Positions 49,672 through 61,510 of a stretch of 64,000 nt of DNA are shown in pieces. Source of the stretch: Piper betle (lineage: Eukaryota > Streptophyta > Magnoliopsida > Piperales > Piperaceae); NCBI GenBank assembly GCA_033002965.1, contig JAURVB010006196.1, forward strand, positions 89,041-153,040, given 5' to 3'. The notes under the pieces are model-generated. The model searched no databases. It was not told the DNA's origin and saw only the letters and a program-made list of their open reading frames with translations. Positions within the stretch are counted from its first letter, which is position 1. Each line of letters starts with the position of its first letter. A program made the position numbers and the translations under genes.

Positions 49672-50097
49672 TTGTATATTTAACTTAATTAAATTTTAAA
49701 GATAAAAAAAATATCACAATAAAACCTTCTTCTTCTTTTTCATATTAAATCATCAAGAAAATAAAATTCGATAACGAAAGCGTATCTAAATCTATAAAAA
49801 TAAACTAGTTCTTGACTTCTTTAAATTTCGATCTTTTAAATTTAATACCAATTCTCCAAAATCAGAATTTTTGGATGATGGGATACCGAAAAGAAAAAAC
49901 TATAGGTTAATTTAAGGACCATAAATGTATTTATCCTTATTTTTTATATTTTCAATTTAACCCATCATAAATTAGAAATTACAAAAATGATATCTATATA
50001 TATATTTATCCATACTTATCTTAAATATTAATGACTCATTAATCTTAATTTTAATAGATTAATTTAATTTAGGCCAAACTTTAATAATAGCATATTA

Positions 50098-50143
<46 letters not shown>

Positions 50144-50147
<4 letters not shown>

Positions 50148-50608
50148 ACGACCCAGTCCAAAGTACAACGTAATGGGCTAAGTCATTTTCTTTAAAATGG
50201 GTACCCCGAAAGTTAAAGATCTCTAGTCCATTCCCACTTATAAACAGGATCTTCTCCTAGTAGGTATTAGATGTGGGACTAAGTTGAGGGATCTCACAAT
50301 CCACCCACGATGTGATATTTCGTCCCCGAAATGCCTATTTTGGCCCGTTGCTAGCCCCAGCCCATGACCTTTCTGGCCCGTGACCGGCAACCTAGCCAAC
50401 GTTTCTAATCCAGCCCACCATCTAACACGTAACCAGGTCGGCTCTGATACTATTTGTAACGACCCGGCCCAAAGTACAACGTAATGGGCTAAGTCATCTC
50501 TTTAAAATGGGTACCCCGAAAGTTAAAGATCTATAGTTCATTCCCACTTATAAACAGGATCTTCTCCAAGTAGGTATTAGATATGAGACTAAGTTGTGGG
50601 ATCTCACA
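50144..50608 (-). mobile_element. TRIM (miniature LTR retrotransposon) in a TA tract
   Basis: Two 154-155-bp direct repeats, 50144-50298 and 50455-50608, begin TGTAACGACCC and end GGATCTCACA. A ~156-bp internal part lies between them. On the minus strand the sequence after the 50455 boundary reads AGTATCAGAGCC, a tRNA-Met-type primer-binding site. The flanking ATATA on each side fits a 5-bp target duplication inside (TA)n. No coding capacity. Confidence 0.85.
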
Positions 50609-50613
50609 ATATA

Positions 50614-51146
50614 TATATGCAAAAGGCTGCAATGCGCTGCATCCTTTTTGCAGCGCACAGCTCCTAGGCCGTTGGATAAAAATCCAACGGCCCACATCCT
50701 TCAAACCCACAGCCCCCACCCGTGACCCAACAAACCCACCCAACTCGGCCAACCCCTCCCGCCACCCCACGACCGACCCCCACCTCAACTAAAGCCGCCC
50801 ACCACCCTGCCGCAGCTCCCTCGGCATGACCTGCTCTCCAGACCACGCCCGCCGCCCCACGACCGACCCCCCACCTTGACTGACCACCCCCGTCACCCCG
50901 TCGCGGTCCGCCCGCCCCTTCACAGACGGACGGGCGGGTCGCAACGGGGTGGCGGGGGTGGTCGATTGTGGTGGGTGGTCGGTCGTGGGGCGGCGGGCGG
51001 GTGGGAAGGGCAGGTCGTGTCGGGGGGAGCCAAGGCGAGGGTGGCGGGCAGCTTCAATCGCGGGCAGCTTGGGGGCCGCAGTGCAGTGGGGGCCGGGAGG
51101 ACAGCTGATTGGCAGGGGCGGCGGCTGGGGAGGGGGAGTGGTCCTT
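50614..51146. mobile_element. GC-rich hairpin element C (Micron-like, one end lost)
   Basis: Next to TA repeats it begins with a hairpin (TGCGCTGCA/TGCAGCGCA, 50633-50657), followed by a perfect hairpin at 50667-50692 with 11-nt arms GGCCGTTGGAT/ATCCAACGGCC and loop AAAA. About 450 bp of very GC-rich sequence follows and is cut off at the Copia RT coding sequence (about 51147) without a TA tract. It groups with element B by the TGCGCTG and GGCCGTTGGAT hairpins. Open frames in it are compositional. Confidence 0.6.
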
Positions 51147-54100
51147 CAATGAAACTGGAGAGAAAGTCTCGTTATAATTGATACCTTGCTTTTTAGTAAA
51201 ACCCTTCGCAACAAGACAAGTCTTACATCTTTCTATGTCACCTTTTAAATCCTTATTGGTTTTAAATATTCATTTACAACCAATAGGTTTCACACCTTTA
51301 GGCAATGAAACAAGATCTCCAAATATCATTAGTTTTTATAGACTTCATCTCTTCGTTCATGGCATCAATCCACTTTTGAGAATTAAAACTCTTCATCGCT
51401 TGATGAAAGTTAATTGGATCATCTTCTACTATTCCAATGTTATCCTCATGTTTTTAGAGAAAAATGATATAATCATCTGAAATTGCATTTCTTTTTTCTC
51501 TTGTGGATCTCCTTAATGACATTTGCTCTTGAGGCTGTTGAGTTTGCTCCTCAGGTATAACTTGATGATTGTGATTAAAGAGATTCTCAACATTGTCTTA
51601 TAATTCTGATATTGTTTCTTGAACAACGTCAAGAATTTGATCCTGATTATTGTCAAAAATAATCATGGGAAGATAAACAAATTCTTCTTCAAAGACAAAG
51701 TCTCTAACTTCATTCCCTCTCTAAACTTAACATTCTAAAAAAATTGGGCATTTCTCGTCTTTAAGAATGATCTTGTTCTGGGATCATAAAACTTATACCC
51801 TCTAGATTATTTAGAATAACTAACAAAATTGCTACTAACTGTTCTTGAGTCCAATTTCTTTTCATTTGGCCTATAAGGCCTTATCCCAGTTGGACAACCC
51901 CAAATGTGTAAATGCTTAATACTAGGTTTTTTTCCAGTCCACAATTCATAAGGGGTCTTAACTGTTTCTTTATTAGTACTCTATTAAGAAAATATGTTGT
52001 TGTCTTTAGTACCTCACCCCAGAGTGAGTCAGGTAAAGTAATATGAGCAATCATACTTTTCATCATGTCTTTTAATGTTCCGTTTCATCTCTTAGCAACA
52101 CCATTTATGCTAGGAGTACCTGACATTGTGTATTGTGAGACGATTCTATACTCTTCTAAGAATTTGGCAAATGGTCTTAGACGTTATACACCTGATCCAT
52201 CATATCTACTATAGTATTTACCACCATGGTCAAATCTGATAGCCACAATAGTTTTGTCAAGTTAATTCTCAACTCCAGCTTTATATGCCTTAAAACACGT
52301 TCAATATTTGAGACTTATTATGAATGAGATAAAGGTAACCATAACGAGAATAATCGTCTATGAACGTAATAAAATATTGTTGACCATTTGAAGAAGCTAT
52401 AAGAAATGACCTACAAATGTCTGTATGTATTAGTTCTAAGACGCTTGAAGATCTATTGGCATCTAATCTCCTTATATTTGTTTGTTTTCCTTTAATGCAC
52501 TCAACACACACTTGAAAATCTGATAAATTAAGAGAATAAAGAATTCCATCTGACATAAGTTGTTTAATTCTTTGTTTAGAAATGTGTCCTAAACTCTTGT
52601 GCTAGAGTAAAGCAGAATTCTCATTGGTTAATTTTTTTCGTACCCCATAAACCCACATGCAAATTTTCATTAAAAGATATAATAATATCAAGTAAATATA
52701 GATTATCATAAAATGACAAGGAACCGATACTAGCTTCATTGCTTGTGAGAACCATTACCAGCATCATTAACCCTCTTTCTTTTCTTATTTTTGTCCTAAT
52801 AGGTACTAGCTAAGTAAGCACTTGCAACCTATTCTTGTTTTGACCTTTTTTCTTCTTAGACACAATAAGAAATGAGTTCATTAAGAATCCATTTATCTCC
52901 TTGATAATTGTAACTGACCTTGAATTGACTAAATTATGCCGGAAGACAAATTAAAACTAAATGCACTAGCAAATCTTCATATTGCTCTAACTTTAGTTCT
53001 TTTAGTTTTGAAGTAATATTTGACATCTTTAAAATGTACTCTTTTATATTTATTTTGCCTTTAAATTTTATTAAAATCAAATTCGATAAAAGTGTACTTA
53101 TTTCAGCCTTATCATTTTGTAAGTGATACTCTTATGTGCATAATAAGATTAATAATTTAAACAATGATAAATCTTATCAAAAGATACCTAACATAACATT
53201 AATATTTAGTCTTTAGACAGAAATATTAATTTGTAAGTGATACTCTTAGTGTTGTAATCAAATATAGACAATAAATTCTATCAAATAATAAATCTATCTT
53301 TAGACTAATTTATTATTCACAAGAAATCTTGATAATAATTTTATATTTATTATCATGTATATAACTCTGTTAAATATTAGCTTTCTTTTGGACCAATTAA
53401 TATTCACATAAGTCATAGACTCACAACTGTCTTAATATTTTAAAATAAATTATTTTTTACAAACAAGGCTACTTTGGTAGTATATTGTAGTAATTAATAA
53501 ATTCTAATATATTAATTATAACAGAACCATAATTTAAATTTAATAATCCCAAATATAAATAACATAAAATTCAAAAAGTTATAAAAGTATTTTTATTTGA
53601 AAATTTCTTAAATTATAACCTCTTTTCCTTTTGTAACTTTATTTTTTTTGTTTGATATTTTACGAAAATAGGACCTTGATATGAGAATAAGTATCCAATA
53701 TACAAATTTCTTATATTTTCTTTTCCCATATTTGTAAAAATGACAATAACTAGTGTAGACTTTAGAGGTACTCCAAATGAGTTGAAGAGTATATCAATTT
53801 ATTCCTTTTTACAAACTAATATTGTTTTGGGATCCTGAATCGTTAGATTTGGATGTGATATGGGACTAGACATTTCCAATAAGATTTTATTTTGGGATCT
53901 ATCGTTTTCTAAATCTTGATCCAAAATTAAACACAAATAAAATTTATCCTCAATAATGTAATATGAAGATGTTTTGGTATCACTTGTTGTAATATTTAAC
54001 TTAACCAAATTATACAGATGAAAAAATATCACAATAAAACCTTCTTCTTTCTTCTTCATGTTAAATTATCAAGAAAATAGAATTTAATAATAGAAGAACA

Positions 54101-54414
54101 GCTTGAATCAATAAAAGCAAAACGATTCTTGATTTCTTTAGATTTTAATCATCTAAATTCAACACTGATTCTCCAAAACTAGAGTTTCATGATGATGCGA
54201 TAGTAAAAAGAAAAACTACAGGCAAATTTGGGGACTATAATTTTATTTATCTTTATTTTTCATAATTTTAATTTAACTAATCATAAATTTGAAATTACGA
54301 AAATAGTATTTACACATATTTATTCATATTTATCTTAAATAGTAATGGATCATTAATCTTAACTTTAAAAGATCAATTTGATTTAAGCTAAACCTTAATA
54401 ATAATATATGATAC

Positions 54415-54417
<3 letters not shown>

Positions 54418-54467
<50 letters not shown>

Positions 54468-54758
54468 GGGGGGGTGGCACTACAGCACAACCAAGATGGC
54501 TGTGCTGCAGTGCTTCAGCCGTTGGACTCAAATCCAACGGCCAGAAACATGCCCCCACTTCCGTCCCCCACCCGCCACCTCGTCCCCCACCTGCCACCTC
54601 GCCACGCGACGCCCCATCCCCCGCCCGCCACCCTCGCCGCGCCGCGCCCCCGTCCCGCGTCGCCCCCCTCCTTGATCTTGGCTGTTGGATGCTAATCCAA
54701 CGGCCAAGATCAAACTCCAGCACAGCCAAGAATTTTTTTTCCTATATATATATATATA
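54418..54758. mobile_element. GC-rich double-hairpin element D flanked by (TA)n (Micron-like)
   Basis: The most compact member: (TA)n 54418-54463, core 54464-54742 (279 bp), (TA)n 54743-54758. The left end has an AGCACA/TGTGCT hairpin (54484-54508) then GCCGTTGGAC...ATCCAACGGC (54518-54541). The middle is C-rich. The right end has a 19-nt-arm hairpin (arm TTGATCTTGGCTGTTGGAT at 54672-54690, loop GCTA, 18 of 19 paired, to 54713) followed by CAGCACAGCC. Element A has the same order in reverse. No ORF of meaning. Confidence 0.7.
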
Positions 54759-56274
54759 CACTTTTTGGCCTTTCTTTAATAATTTCTCAACGTGGCCTAC
54801 CTTGCGGGAACAACATGCTCCTCAACGTTGGCCGCTAGATGATATCAGTAAGTATCCACTTATCTGTGTTTAATAATTCTGATACCTTTCTGCTTGGGGT
54901 ATTAATAGGTTTTCTGAATGTTTGCGTTTGTTGGTTTTTGGATATTAGTTGGTGAGGTTCTAACCTTATCAATTATGGTACCAGCTATTGGATTGCAGAT
55001 TACCCATACTATATGATATATGGTTTGTGAATATTTGTGATGGTCGATGGTCATCTTATCTTTTGCTTGCATTGATTATAATGGTGGTTCTTAGTTTTCT
55101 CATTTTCAAGTTCCGGACCTGAACGTTATTTTCGGCATTGAAAATTAGATATGCAACATCATGTTAGTTTGTGAATTAGTGAGAGAGAAATGTTGCTGCG
55201 TGTGTTGAAGGGTTCGTTTGACAGGTAAGTGTGTAGAAGATGAATGGTGAAAATGAGAGATTGATGCTCATGTTCCAACATTCTAGTGGTAGATATTTCA
55301 ATGTTGGGTGTATTTTTCTTGCATTTTTTATCTTATGTAAGAATGGGAAGACGGGAGATAAAGTTGCTAAAATTGCACGCGAATGAGTAATTTATCAGAT
55401 TTTGATTCATTACCATAACCTAAGGAATCTCAGTAGTTAGAATGAAATGTTTTGATGATAACTTTTCAGTTGATTGTACTCATGGTACTTCTCTTCAACT
55501 CGAACATGGAAGCACATCTGAGGAGTCTTTTTAAGTAAGATGAACACCCTTCAATAATTTCTAACGAAGCTAACAGAATACTATAAGATAGTCGCCGAAA
55601 GTTATATCATGCTACCATATAAAATTTTTCCCCGAACAAGAATCCAAGAATTCATGAATTATACCATACATGAGTATTCGATTCAAGGCATTGCAATTTA
55701 TTCACATAAATCTTCTTGTTTACAAGGCATTGCATTTGTTAGAAGAAAACCAAAATCTTAAGATTAGATTCAAGAATTAAAATCTATATCTAGTACATGA
55801 CAAGGATGATGATGGTGGGGGTGTTTAAAAGTTGATCGCAGCTCTTCATGAAGGCCAGCTTCGAAGATATTTTACTAGGTTTTGTCACCCTTTTGAGCAT
55901 CAAGTTTACTTCAACTTACTGACTACTGATTTTTCACTTACTTGATCTATGGATAAGCACAAGGCCACGTTCAATGGTCAATTTCTTTGCAAGCTAACCA
56001 AATATGAGTAGTGAATGACCTGGACCTGCGAGCCAACCTAGCTAATATCCCAACTCATGATAGAATCTCACTTAGAATAAGTTCGACTGTATAAAGATGT
56101 CATAAATCACTCTTAGGGGCATATATACCCTACCCAATTGTTTCTGTAGCTTTTTATGTTTGCTAGTGCCATAGTTGGTTCTCTGCAGTATCTCGACCAT
56201 GTTCAGCATTTTACCCACTTTTTCTGTGAGGCATGTTCAAGAGTTCTGACCAGCTTGCATCTATTTACTTAACA
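54759..56274. other. Intergenic DNA 3' of the truncated transporter
   Basis: No coding exon for the rest of the glucose transporter, or for any other gene, was found here. Confidence 0.4.
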
Positions 56275-59107
56275 TTATTGTTCAGCACAGACTGCATTTC
56301 TTCAGAAAATATTTTTATTTTAGACTTGCCCCATAGCTTACGAACAAATGTCTCGGCATCATCACGTCTTGCTTTCTACAAAATAAAAAATTAAACATTT
56401 ATATAAAAAACAATATTATAAAAGGCGTATCGGTCTCAAAAAGTTAAAATAGTAAACCAAATTTATCACTACTTTATACAGCCAACGAGGACTCTGCAGC
56501 AAATTGCATCCCAGATATAAGAATAAAGCCGAGAATAGTTGCAATATATAAAATGACTCTCCACCTGAAAAAGAACAACTCTTAATTCCCCATTGGAAAG
56601 CTGCATGAAATAATGGAAGTTTAAAATACTGATAACCACTCAGAGATATACACCAGCAGAAAACCTGAAACAACTGACGACCTAGTTCCACAAATTTATG
56701 AACAAGAGCCTCGGGAAAAACTTAAAATGTCATTTCCTTTCAAATGACACATGGTGAATAACTTAAAGTAAAAAGGAAGTTAATCAAGTTAAAGTTATCA
56801 CAGATGATTAACTATCACAAGCTCAACAACATTCACCCTACATTATTATCAATGATTACCACATGATAGCAAAAATATGAGAAGATAGACCAGGATGCAT
56901 ATCACTATGCATAAACGACTACAAGAGTAACAATTTATAGCATCTATCATGAGAGATAAACAAATAAGTATTGTCAGAAGAAAATTGTGGCAAGATACAG
57001 TGACCAAACCATTGTGGATCGTCCTCTGATGGAATTCCTAAAACGAGTTACACAATTATGCCCAGGCAGGCTGCTATTTGGCTAAATCTTCCAACGGAAC
57101 CTCAGTATTGTGTCGAAGACACCTATAAAAGTAAATTAGCTAAAAGTCAAGAACATAAAACCAGAGATCATAGACGCACAATATACTGTAATCTCTGTTA
57201 GTACAAAGACGTGTAGATGAGGGAGATTTAAGGAAGTAGAGCAGGAGGGGAATTATAAAAATAAACAATAAAAGTAATAAAGTGTGGAATTTTTGGAAAG
57301 CATAATTGTCATCTGCCTGACATTTTGTTCGTGTCAATAGATAGTAAGATACAAAATATAATTTTTAGAAAGAAAACACTTCATATTTTCAATGATAGGC
57401 AACCAGATGAGCAGAGTGAGTTGATGCATGATACAGAAGCAAATCTCAATCTTCATAAATTGGATACTTATGCTTCCTCTCACACCTGAGAGATATAAAC
57501 AGGACAAGCACAGTATTGACTCCAATCCCAAGGCCAACTAGGAATCTCCCCTATAAAATTTCATTCAAGGAATGTGCTTGTGCACTGTTACAACCTAGAA
57601 AAAGTCATAATCTAAAATAGATGCGAGTACTAGAAAGAAAATTGACTGTCATTATTGAGGAAATCATGATTTGCATTGCATGCTAGGAGACAATAAATGA
57701 CAATCAAAACAATCTAATATTTTGTTGTCTCTAGAAGATTAGAAAGAGAGCTGACAAATCTGGAATGATCTTATCCAAAATTTGCCCATTTGGCTTGCAT
57801 CTTAGGCCCTAGTATAGCGTCTTCCTTGTATTTATGCTAGTTTAGAGTTTGAAAAGTGCCAGACAAATGTTACAAATACTGATCAATTTTCTCCCAAAAC
57901 AGAATCAACTGAATTATTTGGACATTTGGTTTATTGTTGATTATCAGTATATATTGTGTGGATCAATCACATACTCGGTTTAATCAGGATGGGTAAAGCA
58001 CCTTATAAATGCCCCAATTATCAACGGCACAGTAACAATCTGAAATGTCTTCCGACAACCAAGATTGTCAAATAGTGACCCAGATAAGAGGCTGCCAATG
58101 AATGCACTGGCAATGAATATGCTCACCATTACACCCTCAAGAAGTAGGTTACCCTCAAATCCAAGCTCATGGGCTACAAAACAATGAGACCATTCATCAC
58201 TCTGCAGAAAACACACAGGAGTAATAAATGGTAATCACACATTACATCCCAGTCTAGAAATTGACCGATAATGTCTCCTGGAAATGTTATTGATAATCCT
58301 CGGAATTGGAGCAAGGGTACATTTAGTCACCCTGAAATAATTGGTAGAAATTTAAGGTGGTCAACCCTGAAAGGAGCAGCCCATATTCAATATATTTCAT
58401 ATAAAAAAGGTAGTCCAGCTTCAATGTATTTCATGTAAAAAATAATAATGATCTAAAACAAAAGTTGCATGCTTTTTTCTTAAGTTTTGATTAAAAATAA
58501 ATAAACTTTTTTTCTTTGCCCATGGGACGGCAAGGAGGAAACACTGATCATTCTTCACACAAAATACATGCAGACTACTTTTTCTAGGAAAAACAATGAA
58601 TACATGCAATTTTCTTTCCTAATTTGCCTTCTTTCAAGTCGACCAAATGAACACTTACCTATTTCCATAACAAGACATCAAAACCATATGTTTATTCTAT
58701 AAAATACCACAAAAGGCTTATCAATTACCACAAAATTACTCTTAGACATGAAAATTTCCCTTAAAATCTACCTATAAATATAAACCGCTAGAAATTACAA
58801 CCAAAAAACCCTAGAATGAACAAAAACACCCCCTCCCCCCACCCCCACACGAGAAAACTAACATTTATCCACAGAAACTACTCAGTGAAACATAGACTCG
58901 AAATAATAAACTAACAAAAAATCTCACCCACCCAATGTGGCATCCGAAAAGGAAGTTGGCCATCGAAGCCAGCGCCTCATTAGGGAAAGCCGACAACCAC
59001 CCCAAATCAGTCCTGCCATCATCATCACCACCGTCAACCCCACGATCTTCCTCCGGTTCAACTCCACCACCTCCACCACCACCTAACAGTCCAACCATTC
59101 CATCCAA
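56275..59107 (-). pseudogene. SGB1-like plastidic glucose transporter, 5' half only
   Basis: MFS sugar transporter of the chloroplast-envelope glucose exporter family (Arabidopsis SGB1/pGlcT2 type). Exons: 59107-58928 (DLGWLSAFPNEALASMANF, FLFGCHIG), 58201-58002 (ELGFEGNLLLEGVMVSIFI, AFIGSLLSGSLFDNLGCRK), 57553-57488 (GRFLVGLGIGVNTVLV), about 57120-57000 (QIAACLGIIV, frame broken), about 56580-56478 (VILYIATILGF, GMQFAAES then RWLYK, two bases short at TCCTCG), 56375-56275 (RRDDAETFVRKLWGKSK). The second half (later membrane spans) is missing, so it cannot make a 12-span transporter. The start codon at 59107 is tentative. Frame breaks lie partly in C-runs. Confidence 0.75.
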
Positions 59108-61271
59108 ACACTATGGAATCGGAGACGAAGAGGCAAACCCCGATGCTCTTGTTGGTTGGCGCGCCGACTGAGGAGGATCCAGCGGTAATGAGAGTGCCGG
59201 AGACGAGGAGAGGTAGAGGGCCGGAGTGGCCGCCGGGATGGGTTTCCCGCGGCGGCGATGGTCGCCGGCGGTGACGGAGGAGGACCGCTTTTTTCTTTAT
59301 TTTTTTATTTTTTTAAGAAAAGGATTTATTAGAGGGTTGATCATCCGTTTTCAGGCCCATAGAGATGGAAATGGGCCGAGTCTAAACTTTTTAGGCCCAT
59401 TGAGAAAGTGTGTGTATGGGGAAGAATCAACACAATCCACGGCTACTCAATTTTCAAGACGAGCTTAGCTCGATTTAAGAATATATTTTAAAAAAATTAA
59501 TATAAGCAATAGGTGATTCTTGATATTTTTGCATAAGCTTAAAATTTATAAGCCTTGAATACACGGTTGGATGATAAAGATAGCTTTATTTAAATTTAAA
59601 AACTGAAATTATAAGATAATTTAGATGAACGGCTTTCCAATGCTGCAACAAAGATTATTTTTGTTAAAAACAAAAGACCATTCTCATCCTGCGGACAAAT
59701 TATGCGCTTGAAAAAAAACCAGATCTCTTCCTTCCAAGAAAAACCCAATATTATTGGACGTGGACTTTTTAAGTAACATATGATTAATATTTTTAAAAGA
59801 TAAAAAACGAATCCTTTATTTTTGTAAGGACAGTCAGTTTGATAATTTAATATCCTCAATTGGAATCCTTGATCTGGCCTATTAAATCAAGATCCCGATG
59901 TATCCCTAACAGATTCACGTGTGTAAATATTAGCCATGCATACAAACTTGCATTTCGTGAAATATATACAATCCTTATACATGCATGCAACTGTCCTAAT
60001 TGGAACGTACATATAGCTATTTTATACGTCGAATAATAACATTTTCAATCCCTTTGCTCGTTAAGAACAACGAGATCTCTAAAAATTAAATTGTCGGACC
60101 GAACACGTACATGTTCCAGAATTATTCGCACGATGTATAATTAACAAGTTCTTTTAAAGATTAATTAGCTAGGAACAAGTGCATGCATGCAGTCGGTCCA
60201 GCCAAATTAATATTATGGTCACTCTTAAAATATTGAGTAAATATTTCATAATGCATGCACGGTGCGCCTAATATATATGGTAGTTAAGCTATGATCGCGG
60301 TACCAGAATAATATCTCAACCGACATAGAAATATGCATATAATTGTACCTGTCATAGAAATCACATAATGCATTGATCTGTTCTTTAACAATATTGGGGG
60401 GATGGTCGTATAAAATTTGCTACAATTTCTGTTCTTTAATATGATATTTCCGGCGTGTTTATGAGTATAAGTATTGTAACATACATGATATATAATTGCT
60501 ATATATAATCGCTAAATCATAATTTTAATTAAAACTTTTTTTAACTCCAAAAACCTATAGATCCAACTCAACTCTATACTTCTTTGAGCCAAATTTGACT
60601 TATGATTCCTTACGGTAAGATTTTTATACCTGAACGGTAATAAATATGATTCAAATTTATTATTTTCTTTATACATAAATTAATTAATACTATAATGTAA
60701 TGCATATTATATATTTATTATTTAAAATATTAAAAAGAACAATAGAAACTAAGATCTTTTATTTATTAAATTAGAAAAATAACACAAATAATTTTGAATC
60801 CACTTTATCATTGCATGTAGAACAAGTTCAAATCTCAGAATTTAAATCCTGAGGAAACCTTTTCACGCCTTTGTTACACTTTGAGAGGCTTACGCCTACA
60901 AAAACTATTTATTTGAGACTATCCCACTGGCTACTTGAGACTATCCCTTGATCCCTTGGCTCGTAAGTCCCGACACAAAGTTAAAATTCTAACTCTTCCA
61001 GAGTAGTATCTCACTAATGAGTTTTTTATATAGTTAACACCACAATCACAATTATTGAAGATTTACTCATTATAATTTTATGATAAAAGTATTATAGAAA
61101 GAGGAAGATGATCAAATTCCACCCTTATCAACTTGATTGAAAGAAGCATCATATGATATCCTTAATATACATGATTAAGCTTTGAAGATCATTCTCACAT
61201 CTTATAAAACACAAAAAACACAAGCATATCTGGCTAGTCTGTTCTAGCCAAAAAAGAAATTAAACAAGATA

Positions 61272-61319
<48 letters not shown>

Positions 61320-61381
61320 ATAACACAAGATGAAATCTTTGATTACTATTATTATATAAACAAATTAAAGGATTCGGGCAA
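59108..61381. other. Intergenic DNA with a (TA)n tract
   Basis: The first 200 bases are GC-rich and may hold the transporter's promoter or leader. The remainder is AT-rich without genes. (TA)n at 61278-61317. Confidence 0.4.
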
Positions 61382-61510
61382 TCAACGGCGTCCTCGACTC
61401 TTGACGAACAAGTCGACCAGACCAAGAGCGTTGCTTGTGACCATCTTCACCTTGTCCACCCGCCCAATGACGCCGCCGACGTTCGCCGGCGGGTCTTCCT
61501 CCTCCGGCGA
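61382..61510 (-). other. GC-rich open segment, unidentified gene fragment
   Basis: A 43-codon stretch ending at TGA (61382) reads DPPANVGGVIGRVDKVKMV and ends VDLFVKSRGRR. Its codon texture differs from its AT-rich surroundings and looks like the last exon of a gene. No start, upstream exon or family was recognised. Confidence 0.35.

Larger units (their letters stand above)
49672..54417 (-). mobile_element. Degenerate Copia retrotransposon with LTR pair
   Basis: LTR-like copies at 49672-50107 and 53989-54417 align with each other (both contain ATATCACAATAAAACCTTCT and CAATTCTCCAAAA-type blocks). Between them on the minus strand are a gag-like part (about 53080-52880); GAG-pre-integrase and integrase (VCVECIKGKQTNIRRL, ITFIDDYSRYGYLYLI, about 52550-52300; MIAHITLPDSLWGEVLKTT, about 52050); and the start of RT (KWIDAMNEEMKSIKTNDIW, ETFSPVS, about 51400-51147). 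RT stops at about 51147, where GC-rich element C begins; the remainder of RT and RNase H is gone. Many stops. A TRIM and element C lie between RT and the 3' LTR. Confidence 0.75.

Noticed and set aside
49640..49672. Minus-strand TGGTATCGGG as a primer-binding site, making 49672-50107 a 5' LTR of another element
   Set aside because: No gag or pol follows downward from it; the simpler reading is the 3' LTR of the Copia element whose pol lies at 51147-53080. Not fully excluded.
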